Shown here piece by piece: positions 1-6,741 of a DNA stretch of 64,000 nucleotides. Numbering within the stretch: the first letter of the stretch is position 1; each line of letters begins with the position of its first letter. The notes below the pieces were generated by a model, which made no database searches, was not told where the DNA came from, and saw only the letters and a list, made by a program, of their open reading frames with translations. A program made the translations under genes and the position numbers. The stretch covers positions 1,364,001 through 1,428,000 of the forward strand of contig NZ_AP025628.1 of the NCBI RefSeq assembly GCF_025999835.1, given 5' to 3'. The DNA is from Caldinitratiruptor microaerophilus. Its GTDB lineage: Bacteria; Bacillota; Sulfobacillia; Symbiobacteriales; ZC4RG38.

Positions 1-104
1 CGCAAGAAATGATGGCTCCCTCGCACCCTGACCACGACGAAACCGGCTCGCACGAGAGCCCGGACGAGCTCCGCTCCGGTGATCCGGGGCATCCTGGGAC
101 TCAC
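1..104 (-). CDS. hicA: HicA-type mRNA interferase toxin (partial at window edge)
   Basis: The reading frame begins at a GTG overlapping the hicB stop (GTGA) or at an ATG 12 bases further in, and runs off the window start. The visible residues contain the ITGAELVRAL opening and the RGSHH motif, whose first His is the catalytic residue of HicA double-stranded-RNA-binding-fold toxins. HicA cleaves mRNA and is neutralised by HicB. The four-base overlap with hicB supports translational coupling. The hicB-first order is a known variant of this module. Only about 35 residues are visible, so integrity cannot be judged. Confidence 0.8.
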   Translation of the reverse strand, partial: MSPRMPRITGAELVRALVRAGFVVVRVRGSHHFL

Positions 105-331
105 GCCGTGACCTCCACTTCCTCGATGGTCACGTCCGCATCACCGGGAGGGATCGGGTCTCCTGAAGCGGACAGGGCCTCGATGTAGCCCTCTATGGCT
201 TCTCGAACCCGCTCCAGGACCTCGGGGCGGGTTTTACCGTGCGTTACGCATCCCGGCAGGGCCGGAACCCTGGCCACGTACTCCCGCCCGTCGCTGTCCC
301 ATTCCACGACGACCTTGAACCTCCTGGACAC
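101..331 (-). CDS. hicB: HicB-like antitoxin
   Basis: A 76-residue HicB fold: FKVVVEWDSDGREYVARVPALPGC, a helix containing VLERVREAIEGYIEAL, then an acidic C-terminus with PIPP. The GTG start at 331 is chosen because GGAGGTG lies eight bases upstream; the longer open frame to 469 lacks such a site and overlaps the neighbouring nuclease. There is no obvious DNA-binding domain, so repression may need an extra partner or not occur. It sits beside an Mrr-type nuclease at the edge of the phage, so the module may be phage cargo or a host locus next to it. Confidence 0.85.
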   Translation of the reverse strand: MSRRFKVVVEWDSDGREYVARVPALPGCVTHGKTRPEVLERVREAIEGYIEALSASGDPIPPGDADVTIEEVEVTA

Positions 332-362
332 CCGGCAACACCTCCGCAAAGTCGCCCCGACC

Positions 363-899
363 TCATCGCTGCTGGGCTCCCCGCACCCGGTTGATTTGCT
401 CCACGTACTTCGCCAAGTCCGTGCGGGACATGAGCACCACCCCGGTCCTTTTGGCCATGTCCTGGGCATCTGGGGTGAAGCCGTGGGAATTCGTGACCAC
501 CATGGCGATGTGCGCCTTGTAATACGCCTTCGCGGCCAAGGCTTCCTGGACGGCCCGGATGCCCACGGGGCGCCGCCAGCGTTTGGCCTGGACCACCCAT
601 CGCCGGCCGTTGTTCGGTTCGACCAGGATCAAGTCGGCCCCCTTGTCGCCCTGGTAGGGTGTCCGCTCCACGGTGAACCCGGCGTTTCGGAACTGGCGTT
701 CCAGCCACTTCTCGAAGTCTAGACCGGACATGTTGTACGTTTCCCGGACTCCCTTGCCGCCGAGGCGTATGTCGTCGGCTTTGTCGGTCAGCCACTCCTC
801 CAACATCTCAAATCCGAGTTTTATCAGTCCCAATACGACGGTAAAGGCAAGAGCGATGAGGAAAAGCCAGATCGCTGAGCCCATCAACTCCCCCCCCAT
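363..899 (-). CDS. Membrane-anchored Mrr-type restriction endonuclease-like protein
   Basis: 178 residues. Residues 6-27 form one transmembrane helix. From about residue 58 there is an Mrr_cat domain of the PD-(D/E)xK fold: GLDFEKWLE, then GDKGADLILVEP with the catalytic Asp, then WVVQAKRW supplying the QxK pair. Related proteins are type IV restriction enzymes or nucleases of uncertain target; the membrane anchor suggests action at the envelope. An ATG at 899 follows AAGGAAGG at good spacing; an internal ATG at 884 is the alternative. The catalytic residues look intact. Placement next to HicAB and opposite to the phage genes fits a defence or exclusion role, which is inference. Confidence 0.75.
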   Translation of the reverse strand: MGGELMGSAIWLFLIALAFTVVLGLIKLGFEMLEEWLTDKADDIRLGGKGVRETYNMSGLDFEKWLERQFRNAGFTVERTPYQGDKGADLILVEPNNGRRWVVQAKRWRRPVGIRAVQEALAAKAYYKAHIAMVVTNSHGFTPDAQDMAKRTGVVLMSRTDLAKYVEQINRVRGAQQR

Positions 900-1074
900 G
901 TATGAGCCTTCCTTGCCCGAACGGATGTTCTAGTGCTACGATGGAAGCCCAAACCATCGATAGCGAACCTGTGTTTGGGGGAGTGCCGAGTGGAAGCCGA
1001 GCAACTGAGAACTGCTCTACTACGCTGTGCGAACCGGGCGTTACGCCGGGCGGACGCCGAGGCGGCCGCGGTGC

Positions 1075-1479
1075 TTACTCGTTGCGCGGCCGCGATACCT
1101 TCGGCGCAAGACCGAGGATCACGTCTTGCGCAGCCTTGTCGAATCCGGCTTCCTGCAAGTGCCACCGTAGGCGCTCTTCAAGGTCCGCATTCCAACGCAC
1201 GTATTCTTGGGGATGGTCACTTGCCCCCAGCAGATAATCGACGGTGACGCCGAGTATTTCTGCCAGACTTGGTAGGGTTTCGATTTTAGGAAACTGCTCA
1301 CCGGAAAGCCAGCGGGAAACTCGAGACTGGTGCACCTTGAGGCGGGCAGCAAGATCGATGGCCTTAATACCCCTCTGTTCCATTAGCTCCGCGAGTCGGC
1401 TGGCGAACACCCTCGCCAGCTTTTTCCGCTCTTGCTCCACGCGCACACCCCCACGCGTATTGTAGCGTTTTGGGCACAT
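1075..1479 (-). CDS. XRE-family repressor, phage lysogeny-type
   Basis: 134 residues. Residues 26-83 are a classic Cro/C1 helix-turn-helix: RLAELMEQRGIKAIDLAARL, VHQSRVSRWLSGEQFP, then LAEILGVTVDYLLGASD, the usual end of XRE domains. The C-terminal 45 residues hold no protease or effector domain. The ATG at 1479 has AAAAGGGG upstream; GTG codons 11 and 13 residues later are alternatives. It is transcribed away from a second small HTH gene across a 122-base region with a strong rightward promoter, the layout of a phage CI/Cro-like switch. Confidence 0.8.
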   Translation of the reverse strand: MCPKRYNTRGGVRVEQERKKLARVFASRLAELMEQRGIKAIDLAARLKVHQSRVSRWLSGEQFPKIETLPSLAEILGVTVDYLLGASDHPQEYVRWNADLEERLRWHLQEAGFDKAAQDVILGLAPKVSRPRNE

Positions 1480-1514
1480 CAAGGCCCCTTTTCTCCAGAA
1501 GGGCATATTTGCGC

Positions 1515-1543
1515 TTGACTCTTTCCAGACACGCATGTAGTAT
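1515..1543 (+). promoter_or_regulatory. Sigma-A-type promoter for the rightward phage operon
   Basis: TTGACT (1515-1520) and TAGTAT (1538-1543) are separated by exactly 17 bases, a near-consensus housekeeping promoter. It lies between the two divergent XRE genes and faces the gene starting at 1602, about 60 bases downstream. Likely operator sites overlap it, but I do not see a clear dyad. Confidence 0.65.
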
Positions 1544-1601
1544 TGGCCTCGGAGGTTTCCCGTTGAGAAAGTCATGGCTGATATATGCGAGGTGAGCACA
1601 T

Positions 1602-1844
1602 ATGGGCGAGACGCTACGGGACCTTCGTAGGGCGGCGAATCTGACACAACTTCAGGTTGCGCAGGCCCTCGGCCTGGACCATCGGGGGTACATGAGGCGC
1701 GAAACGGGAAGGGCGAAGTTGACCGCCGAGGAGTCGCTGAAGCTCGCTGAACTGTTCGGTGTCCCGGTCGAGCGCGTGATTCGGGCGCGCCGTGTGGCTG
1801 AGGACGGGCGTAGGGATTACTGGCGGCGGAAGGTGACGGCGTGA
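1602..1844 (+). CDS. Small XRE-like HTH regulator (Cro-like)
   Basis: 80 residues, nearly all one helix-turn-helix domain: LRDLRRAANLTQLQVAQALG, DHRGYMRRETGRAKLTAEES, LKLAELFGVPVERVI. The basic tail RRDYWRRK may add DNA contacts. It is the first gene after the strong promoter and faces the larger XRE repressor, as cro faces cI. GAGGTGAG precedes the ATG. Its stop overlaps the start of the next gene by four bases, so it begins a tightly packed early operon. Confidence 0.75.
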   Translation: MGETLRDLRRAANLTQLQVAQALGLDHRGYMRRETGRAKLTAEESLKLAELFGVPVERVIRARRVAEDGRRDYWRRKVTA

Positions 1845-2035
1845 GCCGGCCTTGCGCGCTCGCTTTTCGGGAGGTGTGCGGGGTGGTTCCCGAACCGGCG
1901 CCGGCGACCGAGGAGCGGCGACCGAACCGGGATCGGGTGGTCCGGGTCATACGGTGGCTCCTGGCGCGGGTGAACGCTGACACGCCCCCAGCTCAGCAGG
2001 ACGGCGAGACCCCCGAGGAGGTGCGACGGGAGTGA
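1841..2035 (+). CDS. Small hypothetical phage protein
   Basis: 64 residues with no family I recognise. It starts at a GTG in a GTGA overlap with the HTH gene, and its own stop overlaps the next start in the same way. This unbroken chain of coupled starts is the main support for it being real. The sequence has an arginine-rich helix (RPNRDRVVRVIRWLLARV) and an acidic, proline-containing tail. A role in early phage functions is inferred from position only. Confidence 0.5.
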   Translation: MSRPCALAFREVCGVVPEPAPATEERRPNRDRVVRVIRWLLARVNADTPPAQQDGETPEEVRRE

Positions 2036-2541
2036 AGTATCAGCCTGGGGACTGGGTGATCTTCTCCGGGCAGCTGCCCCAGGAGTATCGGGACGCGTTC
2101 GACGAGACATGGCGCGCGATCGGGCGCATGCAGGTTGTGGACGTTCTGCCGCAGTGCCGGCTTCCCGGGGATAACGAACCCCGCGAGGCCCTGGTTCTCC
2201 GCGTGGGGACCTCTGGAAGTGTTCTTGTGCGACCCGAATGGGTCATACCCTGGGTGCCCGATCTTACCCCTTTCATCCGCCAAGTGCTGGCCTTGGCCCA
2301 TGAATACGTGGGTGCCGTGAAGCAGTTCGACGTGGAGCTTCGCAGCGAGAAGCCTACTCTTTCCCTGTTTGTCAACTACGACGTTTTCCGTGCTAACGTG
2401 CAGGCCCGGAAGCTGGCCCCCGTTCAGACATCCGCTGTTGCGCACTTTGAATACGTCTACGTGGAGTTCGCTGACCCCAAGGGCTGGACAATCCGAATCA
2501 ACAGTTTCGTGCCGGACCAGACGCCGGCGCCCGTCAGTTGA
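2032..2541 (+). CDS. Hypothetical phage protein
   Basis: 169 residues, coupled to the upstream gene by a GTGA overlap. The N-terminal third (YQPGDWVIFSGQLP through VLVRPEWVIPW) looks like a small beta-barrel of KOW/SH3 style, with conserved-looking Trp and Gly positions. The rest is a mixed alpha/beta region with no transmembrane segment or signal peptide. I do not recognise a family. Position between regulators and replication genes suggests an early function. Confidence 0.55.
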   Translation: MKYQPGDWVIFSGQLPQEYRDAFDETWRAIGRMQVVDVLPQCRLPGDNEPREALVLRVGTSGSVLVRPEWVIPWVPDLTPFIRQVLALAHEYVGAVKQFDVELRSEKPTLSLFVNYDVFRANVQARKLAPVQTSAVAHFEYVYVEFADPKGWTIRINSFVPDQTPAPVS

Positions 2542-2613
2542 CCCATCGCCCCCTGGGCGGGAGCGTGTGCCGCTCCTGTCCCGGGGGCGTTTCGGTACGA
2601 GGAGAGTGGGCGC

Positions 2614-2871
2614 GTGAGCATCAAGGGCGGCCGCAGGAACACCCGGACGGTCCCCGTGGCCGCCAGGGTCCGGCCCTGGTACGCCGGGATGTGGTGGGCT
2701 CTGCGCCGCCAGTGCCCGGACATGGAGCCCCAACGGCTCATGGAAACCGCGATAGAGCTTCTGTGGCTCCATTTCGAGCAGGCCCGAGGACTGGACAGGG
2801 CCGGCATCATCGAGGAGGCAGTACGGGCTGTTGAGCGTGCCAATGGACGCCGGGCGCCGGCTGGAGCTTAG
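2614..2871 (+). CDS. Small hypothetical phage protein
   Basis: 85 residues from a GTG with AGGAGAG upstream. The basic N-terminus (SIKGGRRNTRTVPVAARV) is followed by helices with MWWALRRQCPDMEPQRLMET and AVRAVERANG. This could be a ribbon-helix-helix-like or other helical DNA-binding protein, but no signature is decisive. It sits 72 bases after the previous gene and overlaps the next by about 40 bases, so the downstream start is uncertain. Confidence 0.45.
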   Translation: MSIKGGRRNTRTVPVAARVRPWYAGMWWALRRQCPDMEPQRLMETAIELLWLHFEQARGLDRAGIIEEAVRAVERANGRRAPAGA

Positions 2872-3100
2872 ACGGGTCGACGGCCGATACGTGGTTCTCT
2901 TGGTAGAGCAGCGAGGGACGGTCACTCGGACCTGGGTCTTGTACGGGCCTACCTCGTGGGCCTCGGCCCACTGGCGCCTGTGGCTCCTGGCGACAAAAAG
3001 GATTCCCATGCCTTCGCAGGTAGGACATGGAAGCGAAGCCCCGCCCGGGCTTGAGGGCGAGGGTCCGGGGCCGGGGAGCCCGTCAAGGCCTCCGGCGTAG
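2831..3100 (+). CDS. Hypothetical phage protein running into the palindrome
   Basis: Up to 89 residues from TTG 2831; an ATG at 2843 gives 85. The first 50 residues look protein-like (LELRRVDGRYVVLLVEQ, TRTWVLYGPTSWASAHWRLW). The last 25 are Gly/Pro-rich because they are translated from the left arm of the large inverted repeat, so the true C-terminus may be an accident of that element. No family recognised. Confidence 0.4.
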   Translation: MSVPMDAGRRLELRRVDGRYVVLLVEQRGTVTRTWVLYGPTSWASAHWRLWLLATKRIPMPSQVGHGSEAPPGLEGEGPGPGSPSRPPA

Positions 3101-3176
3101 CCGGCGCCCCGAAGGGGCTCGGCCTTGACGGGCGGGGTCCCCGGCCCGGTAGCCTGAGCCCGGCCCGGGCGGGGCG
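3037..3176. repeat. About 140-bp GC-rich palindrome with two triloop mini-hairpins: candidate phage origin/packaging signal
   Basis: Outer arms 3037-3056 and 3153-3176 pair (AGCCCCGCCCGGGC against GCCCGGGCGGGGC). Inner arms 3067-3090 and 3121-3147 pair over more than 20 bases (GCCCGTCAAGGCC against GGCCTTGACGGGC). At the tip are two perfect mini-hairpins with GNA loops: CCGGC-GTA-GCCGG (3092-3104) and GCCCC-GAA-GGGGC (3106-3118). As single-stranded DNA this folds into a long stem with a two-leaf tip. Filamentous phages carry comparable hairpins in their intergenic region for minus-strand origin and packaging. The same role here is inference from position and form. Confidence 0.65.
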
Positions 3177-3218
3177 GGGCGGGAATCGCATGGTGGTGGC
3201 TAAGTCGGGGGTGGAATC

Positions 3219-3461
3219 ATGATCCGGGCCAGGGTCGAGTATCGCGGGTGTGCCGCCTGCCGGCGGCTACATCCCGTGAGCGAGATGGTGGCGGTGAAGG
3301 GTCGCGTGGTCAAGTCGGCCCCGGGAACATGGCGGCCGGGCAAGGTCCTGGTGATCGGCGAGGTGTGCCGGCGGTGCGCCGGGCGGCCGGAGGCGCTGGA
3401 TAAGGTGGCGCTGCGGGCCTCCTCCGAGCTGGTGACGTTTGAGCCGGTGCGGGAGGGGTGA
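3219..3461 (+). CDS. Small zinc-ribbon-like phage protein
   Basis: 80 residues with two CxxC-type knuckles, GCAACRRLHP near the start and VCRRCAGRP near residue 55. Together they would bind one zinc as in treble-clef or zinc-ribbon proteins. The middle is basic. A DNA- or RNA-binding role is plausible; no named family is recognised. It is the first gene after the palindrome and overlaps the next gene by a few bases, starting the replication block. Confidence 0.55.
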   Translation: MIRARVEYRGCAACRRLHPVSEMVAVKGRVVKSAPGTWRPGKVLVIGEVCRRCAGRPEALDKVALRASSELVTFEPVREG

Positions 3462-3463
3462 GC

Positions 3464-3793
3464 ATGGCCCGTGAGACGAGCGGCGGTCGCATCGGCCGCA
3501 CGGTCTACATGGAGCCTGAAACCTGGGCTCGGCTAGAGGCCATGGCCCGAGGCGAGATTCCGCACCCCGCGTTTTCTCTGTACGAGATTCGGCGGGGGTC
3601 CGTCTCCAGCGTGCTGGAGCACATCGCCCGGTGGGACGCGGAGGCCGTCGTGTCGCAGCTGCGCGAGCGGATTGCAGAACTGGAGTCACGCCTACGCCGG
3701 GTGCCTGAGGCCCAGGTGCACGCCGAAAGGCTGTTGCAGGCGCTTGCCGGTACGGCCGAGGCCCTGGAGGCCCTGCGGCGGATTCGGGTTTAG
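3464..3793 (+). CDS. Putative ribbon-helix-helix / coiled-coil phage protein
   Basis: About 110 residues. The N-terminal stretch GRIGRTVYMEPETWARLEAMARG resembles a ribbon-helix-helix opening (a beta strand followed by a helix). The second half is a strong coiled coil (VVSQLRERIAELESRLRR, VHAERLLQALAGTAEAL). An oligomeric DNA-binding protein regulating the adjacent repeat cluster and rep would fit, but that is inference. A GTG at 3458 is an alternative start. Confidence 0.5.
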   Translation: MARETSGGRIGRTVYMEPETWARLEAMARGEIPHPAFSLYEIRRGSVSSVLEHIARWDAEAVVSQLRERIAELESRLRRVPEAQVHAERLLQALAGTAEALEALRRIRV

Positions 3794-3917
3794 TGCATGC
3801 GTTTACCGAGGCCTTCGAGCTGCGCCAGGCGCTCGAGGTGCATGCACCACCGCCCGGGCGGAGTGAATGCACAAGGGGCGCCGGCGCTGCCGGCGGCCAG
3901 GCCGAAAGTGCATGCAG
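3793..3917 (+). repeat. Four GTGCATGC-type iterons with 45/25/45 spacing upstream of rep
   Basis: Copies begin at 3793 (GTGCATGC), 3838 (GTGCATGCAC, a perfect palindrome), 3863 (GTGAATGCAC) and 3908 (GTGCATGCAG). Start-to-start distances are 45, 25 and 45 bases, a mirror-symmetric arrangement. They occupy the non-coding stretch just before the replication initiator gene, where iterons, initiator binding sites or repressor operators are expected. Confidence 0.6.
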
Positions 3918-4006
3918 CGGGCACCCGCCCGCTGTAGCCCCCGGGTGTCTAACAGGGGGCCGCACCAATACATGTCCACACAACATGATGTTCCATACGG
4001 TGGAAC
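3915..4006 (+). promoter_or_regulatory. Hairpin cluster before rep (candidate double-strand origin or operator)
   Basis: Three dyads follow the iterons: CAGCGGGC/GCCCGCTG (3915-3934), AACATgATGTT (3982-3992) and GTTCCA/TGGAAC (3990-4006, ending four bases before the rep ATG). Rolling-circle initiators of the rep_trans group nick within such hairpins, and the last dyad could also block ribosome access. I cannot identify the nick site. Confidence 0.4.
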
Positions 4007-4009
4007 GAT

Positions 4010-5443
4010 ATGCAGCTTGGCGAACTAAATGAGCGCAGGGCGGCCGAGCGCCGCGGCATGACCCTGGAGGAGTATCGAGGCTGGAAGCAGGAGCGCCAGG
4101 AACGCCGTCTACGGTGGCAAGGAGTGGGGCAACTGAGCCGGGAGCGCGCTGCGGCCCGGCGGGGGATCACGTTGGATGAGTACATGCGCCTCTGCGAGGA
4201 GGCCGAACGCCGACGTAAGGAGCGGGCCAGCGAGAGGCAGGCCCAACGGGAAAGGCGGGAGCGGCTGACGGCCCTGCTGGCCGAGCAGCGGCGCCGCATG
4301 ACATACCCCGGAGAGGGGACCGACCTCGGGGACGGCGTGCGCCTCCTGCATGTGGCGGTCGACTCCCTGGCCGTCACGGTCTACGGAGAGGTGCCCGCAC
4401 CCCTCGTGGAGAGGTGGCTGAACCTGAAGCAGGAGGCACGAGAGGCGGACGCCCCCCAGGAAAGCGGTTTGGTGTTTCGGGGCAACCACTTGCTGGTGCA
4501 GCCATGGGGCTGGAGAAGTTATGCCATATGGCTCCAGAGCCCAGACCTGTCCGTGATGGTCACGAACCGCACAGGTTATCCGCCTCTCTATATTCAGCTT
4601 CGGGCCTCGTACCTCTACACCGTTGGCCCGGCGAAGGCGTGGGAAGAGGTGGCGGCTTGGATCGATACGTGGATCATGCGTAACAGTGCGCGGGTGAGCC
4701 GTATCGACCTATGCGCCGATCTCCAGGGATGGGATCTATCGGAGACTCCGCTGACCCACTTCCTCACGATGGCGAAGATCCGTGAGCGCCGGCCCGATCT
4801 GGTGCTGGATGATGGCCGCGTCATCTACTTCGGCAACCGCACGTTCACGTTGTACTTCGGCAGGCGTTCGTCCCCGATCATGGCGCGCATCTACGACAAG
4901 ACCGCTGAGGTAGTGGCCACGGGCAAGACCTGGTTGTACAACTACTGGTCCGGGTGGGACGGGCAGAGCCGGGTAGTCCGTGTCGAGTACACCATGGGGA
5001 GGGAGTGGCTTGAGGCATTCGACTTGGCCGAGGCAGAGCCCGCAGATGTCCTGGAGGCGGTGGGCGATCTCTGGCGGGAGGCTATGGCCTGGCTGACGCT
5101 CCGTCGGCCGACGTCCGACCCGAACAAAAGCAGATGGCCCCTCGCCGAGTGGTGGGTGAGACTGGCAGGGGCCGGGTGGGCGGATTGCCGGCAGGGGCTC
5201 GTCCGGGGCGCCCGGTTCCGGGTCATGGACGCGGAGGCAGAGGCGTTGGCGCCCGGCCTACTGGGGTACCTGACCTCGGTGGCGGTAAGGAAAGGGTACC
5301 GCATACCACAGCGGGGAGCCGGACGTTCTGTGATGGCGATTGCCGCAGAGGTGCTACGAGACTACATGCGCCGTAAGAGCGAGACGTGGGAAGATGCGAT
5401 ACGGCGCAAGGCACAGCGTTCGAACATCGTGAGGAGGGATTAA
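4010..5443 (+). CDS. Rep_trans-type rolling-circle replication initiator (RstA/pII analogue)
   Basis: 477 residues. The charged N-terminal 100 residues contain a duplicated motif (AAERRGMTLEEYRGWKQE and AAARRGITLDEYMRLCEE) and coiled coil. From about residue 115 comes a replication-initiation-factor domain (PF02486-like): DSLAVTVYG, VSRIDLCADLQGWDL, ARIYDKTAEV and VRVEYTMGREWLE, the run of RID, YDK-E and R-E motifs seen in rep_trans plasmids and in CTX-phage RstA. It nicks the plus strand and starts rolling-circle synthesis. A DNA-binding ssDNA protein gene follows after three bases. The long N-terminal extension is unusual for phage initiators. Confidence 0.85.
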   Translation: MQLGELNERRAAERRGMTLEEYRGWKQERQERRLRWQGVGQLSRERAAARRGITLDEYMRLCEEAERRRKERASERQAQRERRERLTALLAEQRRRMTYPGEGTDLGDGVRLLHVAVDSLAVTVYGEVPAPLVERWLNLKQEAREADAPQESGLVFRGNHLLVQPWGWRSYAIWLQSPDLSVMVTNRTGYPPLYIQLRASYLYTVGPAKAWEEVAAWIDTWIMRNSARVSRIDLCADLQGWDLSETPLTHFLTMAKIRERRPDLVLDDGRVIYFGNRTFTLYFGRRSSPIMARIYDKTAEVVATGKTWLYNYWSGWDGQSRVVRVEYTMGREWLEAFDLAEAEPADVLEAVGDLWREAMAWLTLRRPTSDPNKSRWPLAEWWVRLAGAGWADCRQGLVRGARFRVMDAEAEALAPGLLGYLTSVAVRKGYRIPQRGAGRSVMAIAAEVLRDYMRRKSETWEDAIRRKAQRSNIVRRD

Positions 5444-5446
5444 GCG

Positions 5447-5890
5447 ATGACCCAGGAGATTCTGGCCGAGCTCGCTGCCCTGGAGGAAGCCTACCAGCAG
5501 GCACCCGAACGTGACTACGAGGACCTTCCTGACGGAGATTATACTGCCTACGTGTACGACGGCACGGTCGAGAAGAGCAAGGGGAGCGGTCGGCTCCAGT
5601 GGAAGCTGACCCTGCGGATCACCGGGCCGAAGTACCGGGGAAGGTACGCGTGGTACTACCGGGGCCTGAAGGAGCAGGAGGACCTGAGTCGGCTCAAGGG
5701 CGACCTCAATAGGTTGAAGCTGAAGCTGGAGAGCATTACGGACTTGCCCGAGTTGACCAAGACCAAGGTTCGGGGTATGCACATCAGCTTCCGACTCAAG
5801 ACGGGATCGGACGGGTTCCAGCGGATGTACCTGGGCGGACCGGCGCCCGTACCGAAGGGGGGCGAGGAACTGGAGCCTTCTCCGTTCTGA
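5447..5890 (+). CDS. DUF669-like single-stranded-DNA-binding protein (pV analogue)
   Basis: 147 residues. The core LPDGDYTAYVYDGTVEKSKG, WKLTLRITGPKYRGRY, then LKGDLNRLKLKLESI and VRGMHISFRLKTG follows DUF669 phage proteins, which act like single-strand-binding proteins next to replication genes. In an inovirus the gene after the initiator usually encodes the protein that coats new ssDNA, so this is the best pV analogue. It has an acidic C-terminal end (GEELEPSPF), a feature shared with SSBs. It is followed by a strong terminator, closing the replication operon. Confidence 0.7.
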   Translation: MTQEILAELAALEEAYQQAPERDYEDLPDGDYTAYVYDGTVEKSKGSGRLQWKLTLRITGPKYRGRYAWYYRGLKEQEDLSRLKGDLNRLKLKLESITDLPELTKTKVRGMHISFRLKTGSDGFQRMYLGGPAPVPKGGEELEPSPF

Positions 5891-5952
5891 GAGTCAAACC
5901 CAACTTGGACATGCCGGCATCTAGCCGGATGTCTAGCGTGGCTGGTGGCCTG

Positions 5953-5985
5953 GTGCGGGGCATGATGCCCCGCACTTTACGTTTT
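5953..5985 (+). terminator. Rho-independent terminator of the replication operon
   Basis: A perfect inverted repeat, GTGCGGGGCAT/ATGCCCCGCAC (5953-5975), is followed by TTTACGTTTTT. It separates the early replication genes from the coat gene block. Confidence 0.85.
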
Positions 5986-6108
5986 TGCACATATCAGCGA
6001 CTCTAGCATACCTAGTGTCTTTCTTTGGGGGGCGGACGTAATGAACCTTGTTTTAATCGCCACTCATGGCGTGTAATGGGGGTGAGGGGACGGAAGGGGG
6101 CGGCGCCG

Positions 6109-6267
6109 GTGAATAGCTACTGGGTACGGCTGCCGACCGGGGACCTCGTCGAAGTGGTCTACCGGGCCGACCTGGGCACCATGCTGGTTGCCGCCCTGCT
6201 CCTGTTTCTAATCGCCTGGGAGGCGGCGGCCTGGCTTTGGAGCTTGATTCGGGGGCTTTTCACATGA
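6109..6267 (+). CDS. Small membrane protein, coat-like 1
   Basis: 52 residues from a GTG with GGAAGGGGG upstream. One transmembrane helix (about 20-45: TMLVAALLLFLIAWEAAAWL) follows a polar N-terminus (SYWVRLPTGDLVEVVYRADL) and precedes a short basic tail. It is coupled to the next gene by an ATGA overlap. Size and topology match inovirus minor coat or assembly proteins; no family can be named. Confidence 0.6.
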   Translation: MNSYWVRLPTGDLVEVVYRADLGTMLVAALLLFLIAWEAAAWLWSLIRGLFT

Positions 6268-6398
6268 CGAGTGCGGCCGCTGCCAACTGGGAGGATTACA
6301 CTTCTCTCGTTCTGGTAGTCCTCATTTCGTCAACTATCATCGTGTCCATCAGGAGCATGTTAATGGTGATGCGCCGGTATGTACGGGGCCGCGTTTAG
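6264..6398 (+). CDS. Small membrane protein, coat-like 2
   Basis: 44 residues, too short for usual callers. The acidic N-terminus NWEDY is followed by a helix (TSLVLVVLISSTIIVSI) and a basic tail MRRYVRGRV, the charge order of filamentous-phage major coat proteins: acidic outside, hydrophobic middle, basic end facing DNA. Start overlaps the upstream stop by four bases. Confidence 0.6.
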   Translation: MTSAAAANWEDYTSLVLVVLISSTIIVSIRSMLMVMRRYVRGRV

Positions 6399-6513
6399 CG
6401 CCTTTGTGGCGTGGTGGCTGAGTTTGGACGAGGTGCGGTCGATCTTCGCCGGTGCACTCCTTCTCGGTCTGTTCGTCCCCGCTGTCTTCAGCCTCTGGGA
6501 TTGGGGGACCTAG
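6379..6513 (+). CDS. Small membrane protein, coat-like 3
   Basis: 44 residues from the ATG at 6379, overlapping the preceding gene by 20 bases in another frame. Two short hydrophobic stretches (AAFSAFVAWWLSL and IFAGALLLGLFVPAVFSLW) flank a charged DEVRS. The ribosome site is weak. Its support is position inside an otherwise gap-free array of coupled small genes. Confidence 0.45.
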   Translation: MYGAAFSAFVAWWLSLDEVRSIFAGALLLGLFVPAVFSLWDWGT

Positions 6514-6516
6514 CTC

Positions 6517-6666
6517 ATGTCCTTCGACCCGCAGATTTCCGAGGTGCTGCGTTACGCGAACAACTTCTTCGCCAGCGGCTACACCATCGTCGCCCTCGTC
6601 GCAGGTATCGCAATCGGGGCTTTCGCCATTCGGGTGCTCTTGAGTCTCTTCCAACGCCGAGCGTGA
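6517..6666 (+). CDS. Candidate major coat protein (paralogue A)
   Basis: 49 residues: MSFDPQISEVLRYANNFF, a helix GYTIVALVAGIAIGAFAIRV, and the tail LFQRRA. The amphipathic acidic start, small-residue-rich helix and basic end match inovirus major coat proteins, which often lack a signal peptide outside the Ff group. It shares the MSFD start and overall plan with the gene at 6742, suggesting duplication. Confidence 0.65.
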   Translation: MSFDPQISEVLRYANNFFASGYTIVALVAGIAIGAFAIRVLLSLFQRRA

Positions 6667-6670
6667 GCTT

Positions 6671-6690
6671 TCGGGGTCGGATGACCCCGA
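6671..6690 (+). terminator. Attenuator-like hairpin between the two coat paralogues
   Basis: TCGGGGTC/GACCCCGA with a four-base loop lies directly after the first coat-like gene. It is followed by a second small hairpin at about 6702-6717 and no T-run. It may protect mRNA ends or give partial termination, setting different coat gene levels. Confidence 0.4.
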
Positions 6691-6741
6691 GGATGCTTTC
6701 CGGTCCGGCTTCGCCGGATCACATGCGAAGGGGGGTCCTGC

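Noticed and set aside
884-1247. Overlapping small frames between the Mrr-like and XRE genes
   Set aside because: No consistent start signal; they overlap the clearly real XRE gene antisense.
5985-6020. A promoter TTGCAC with a -10 near 6,008 for the coat genes
   Set aside because: The -10 match is weak (ATACCT); possible but not strong enough to list.
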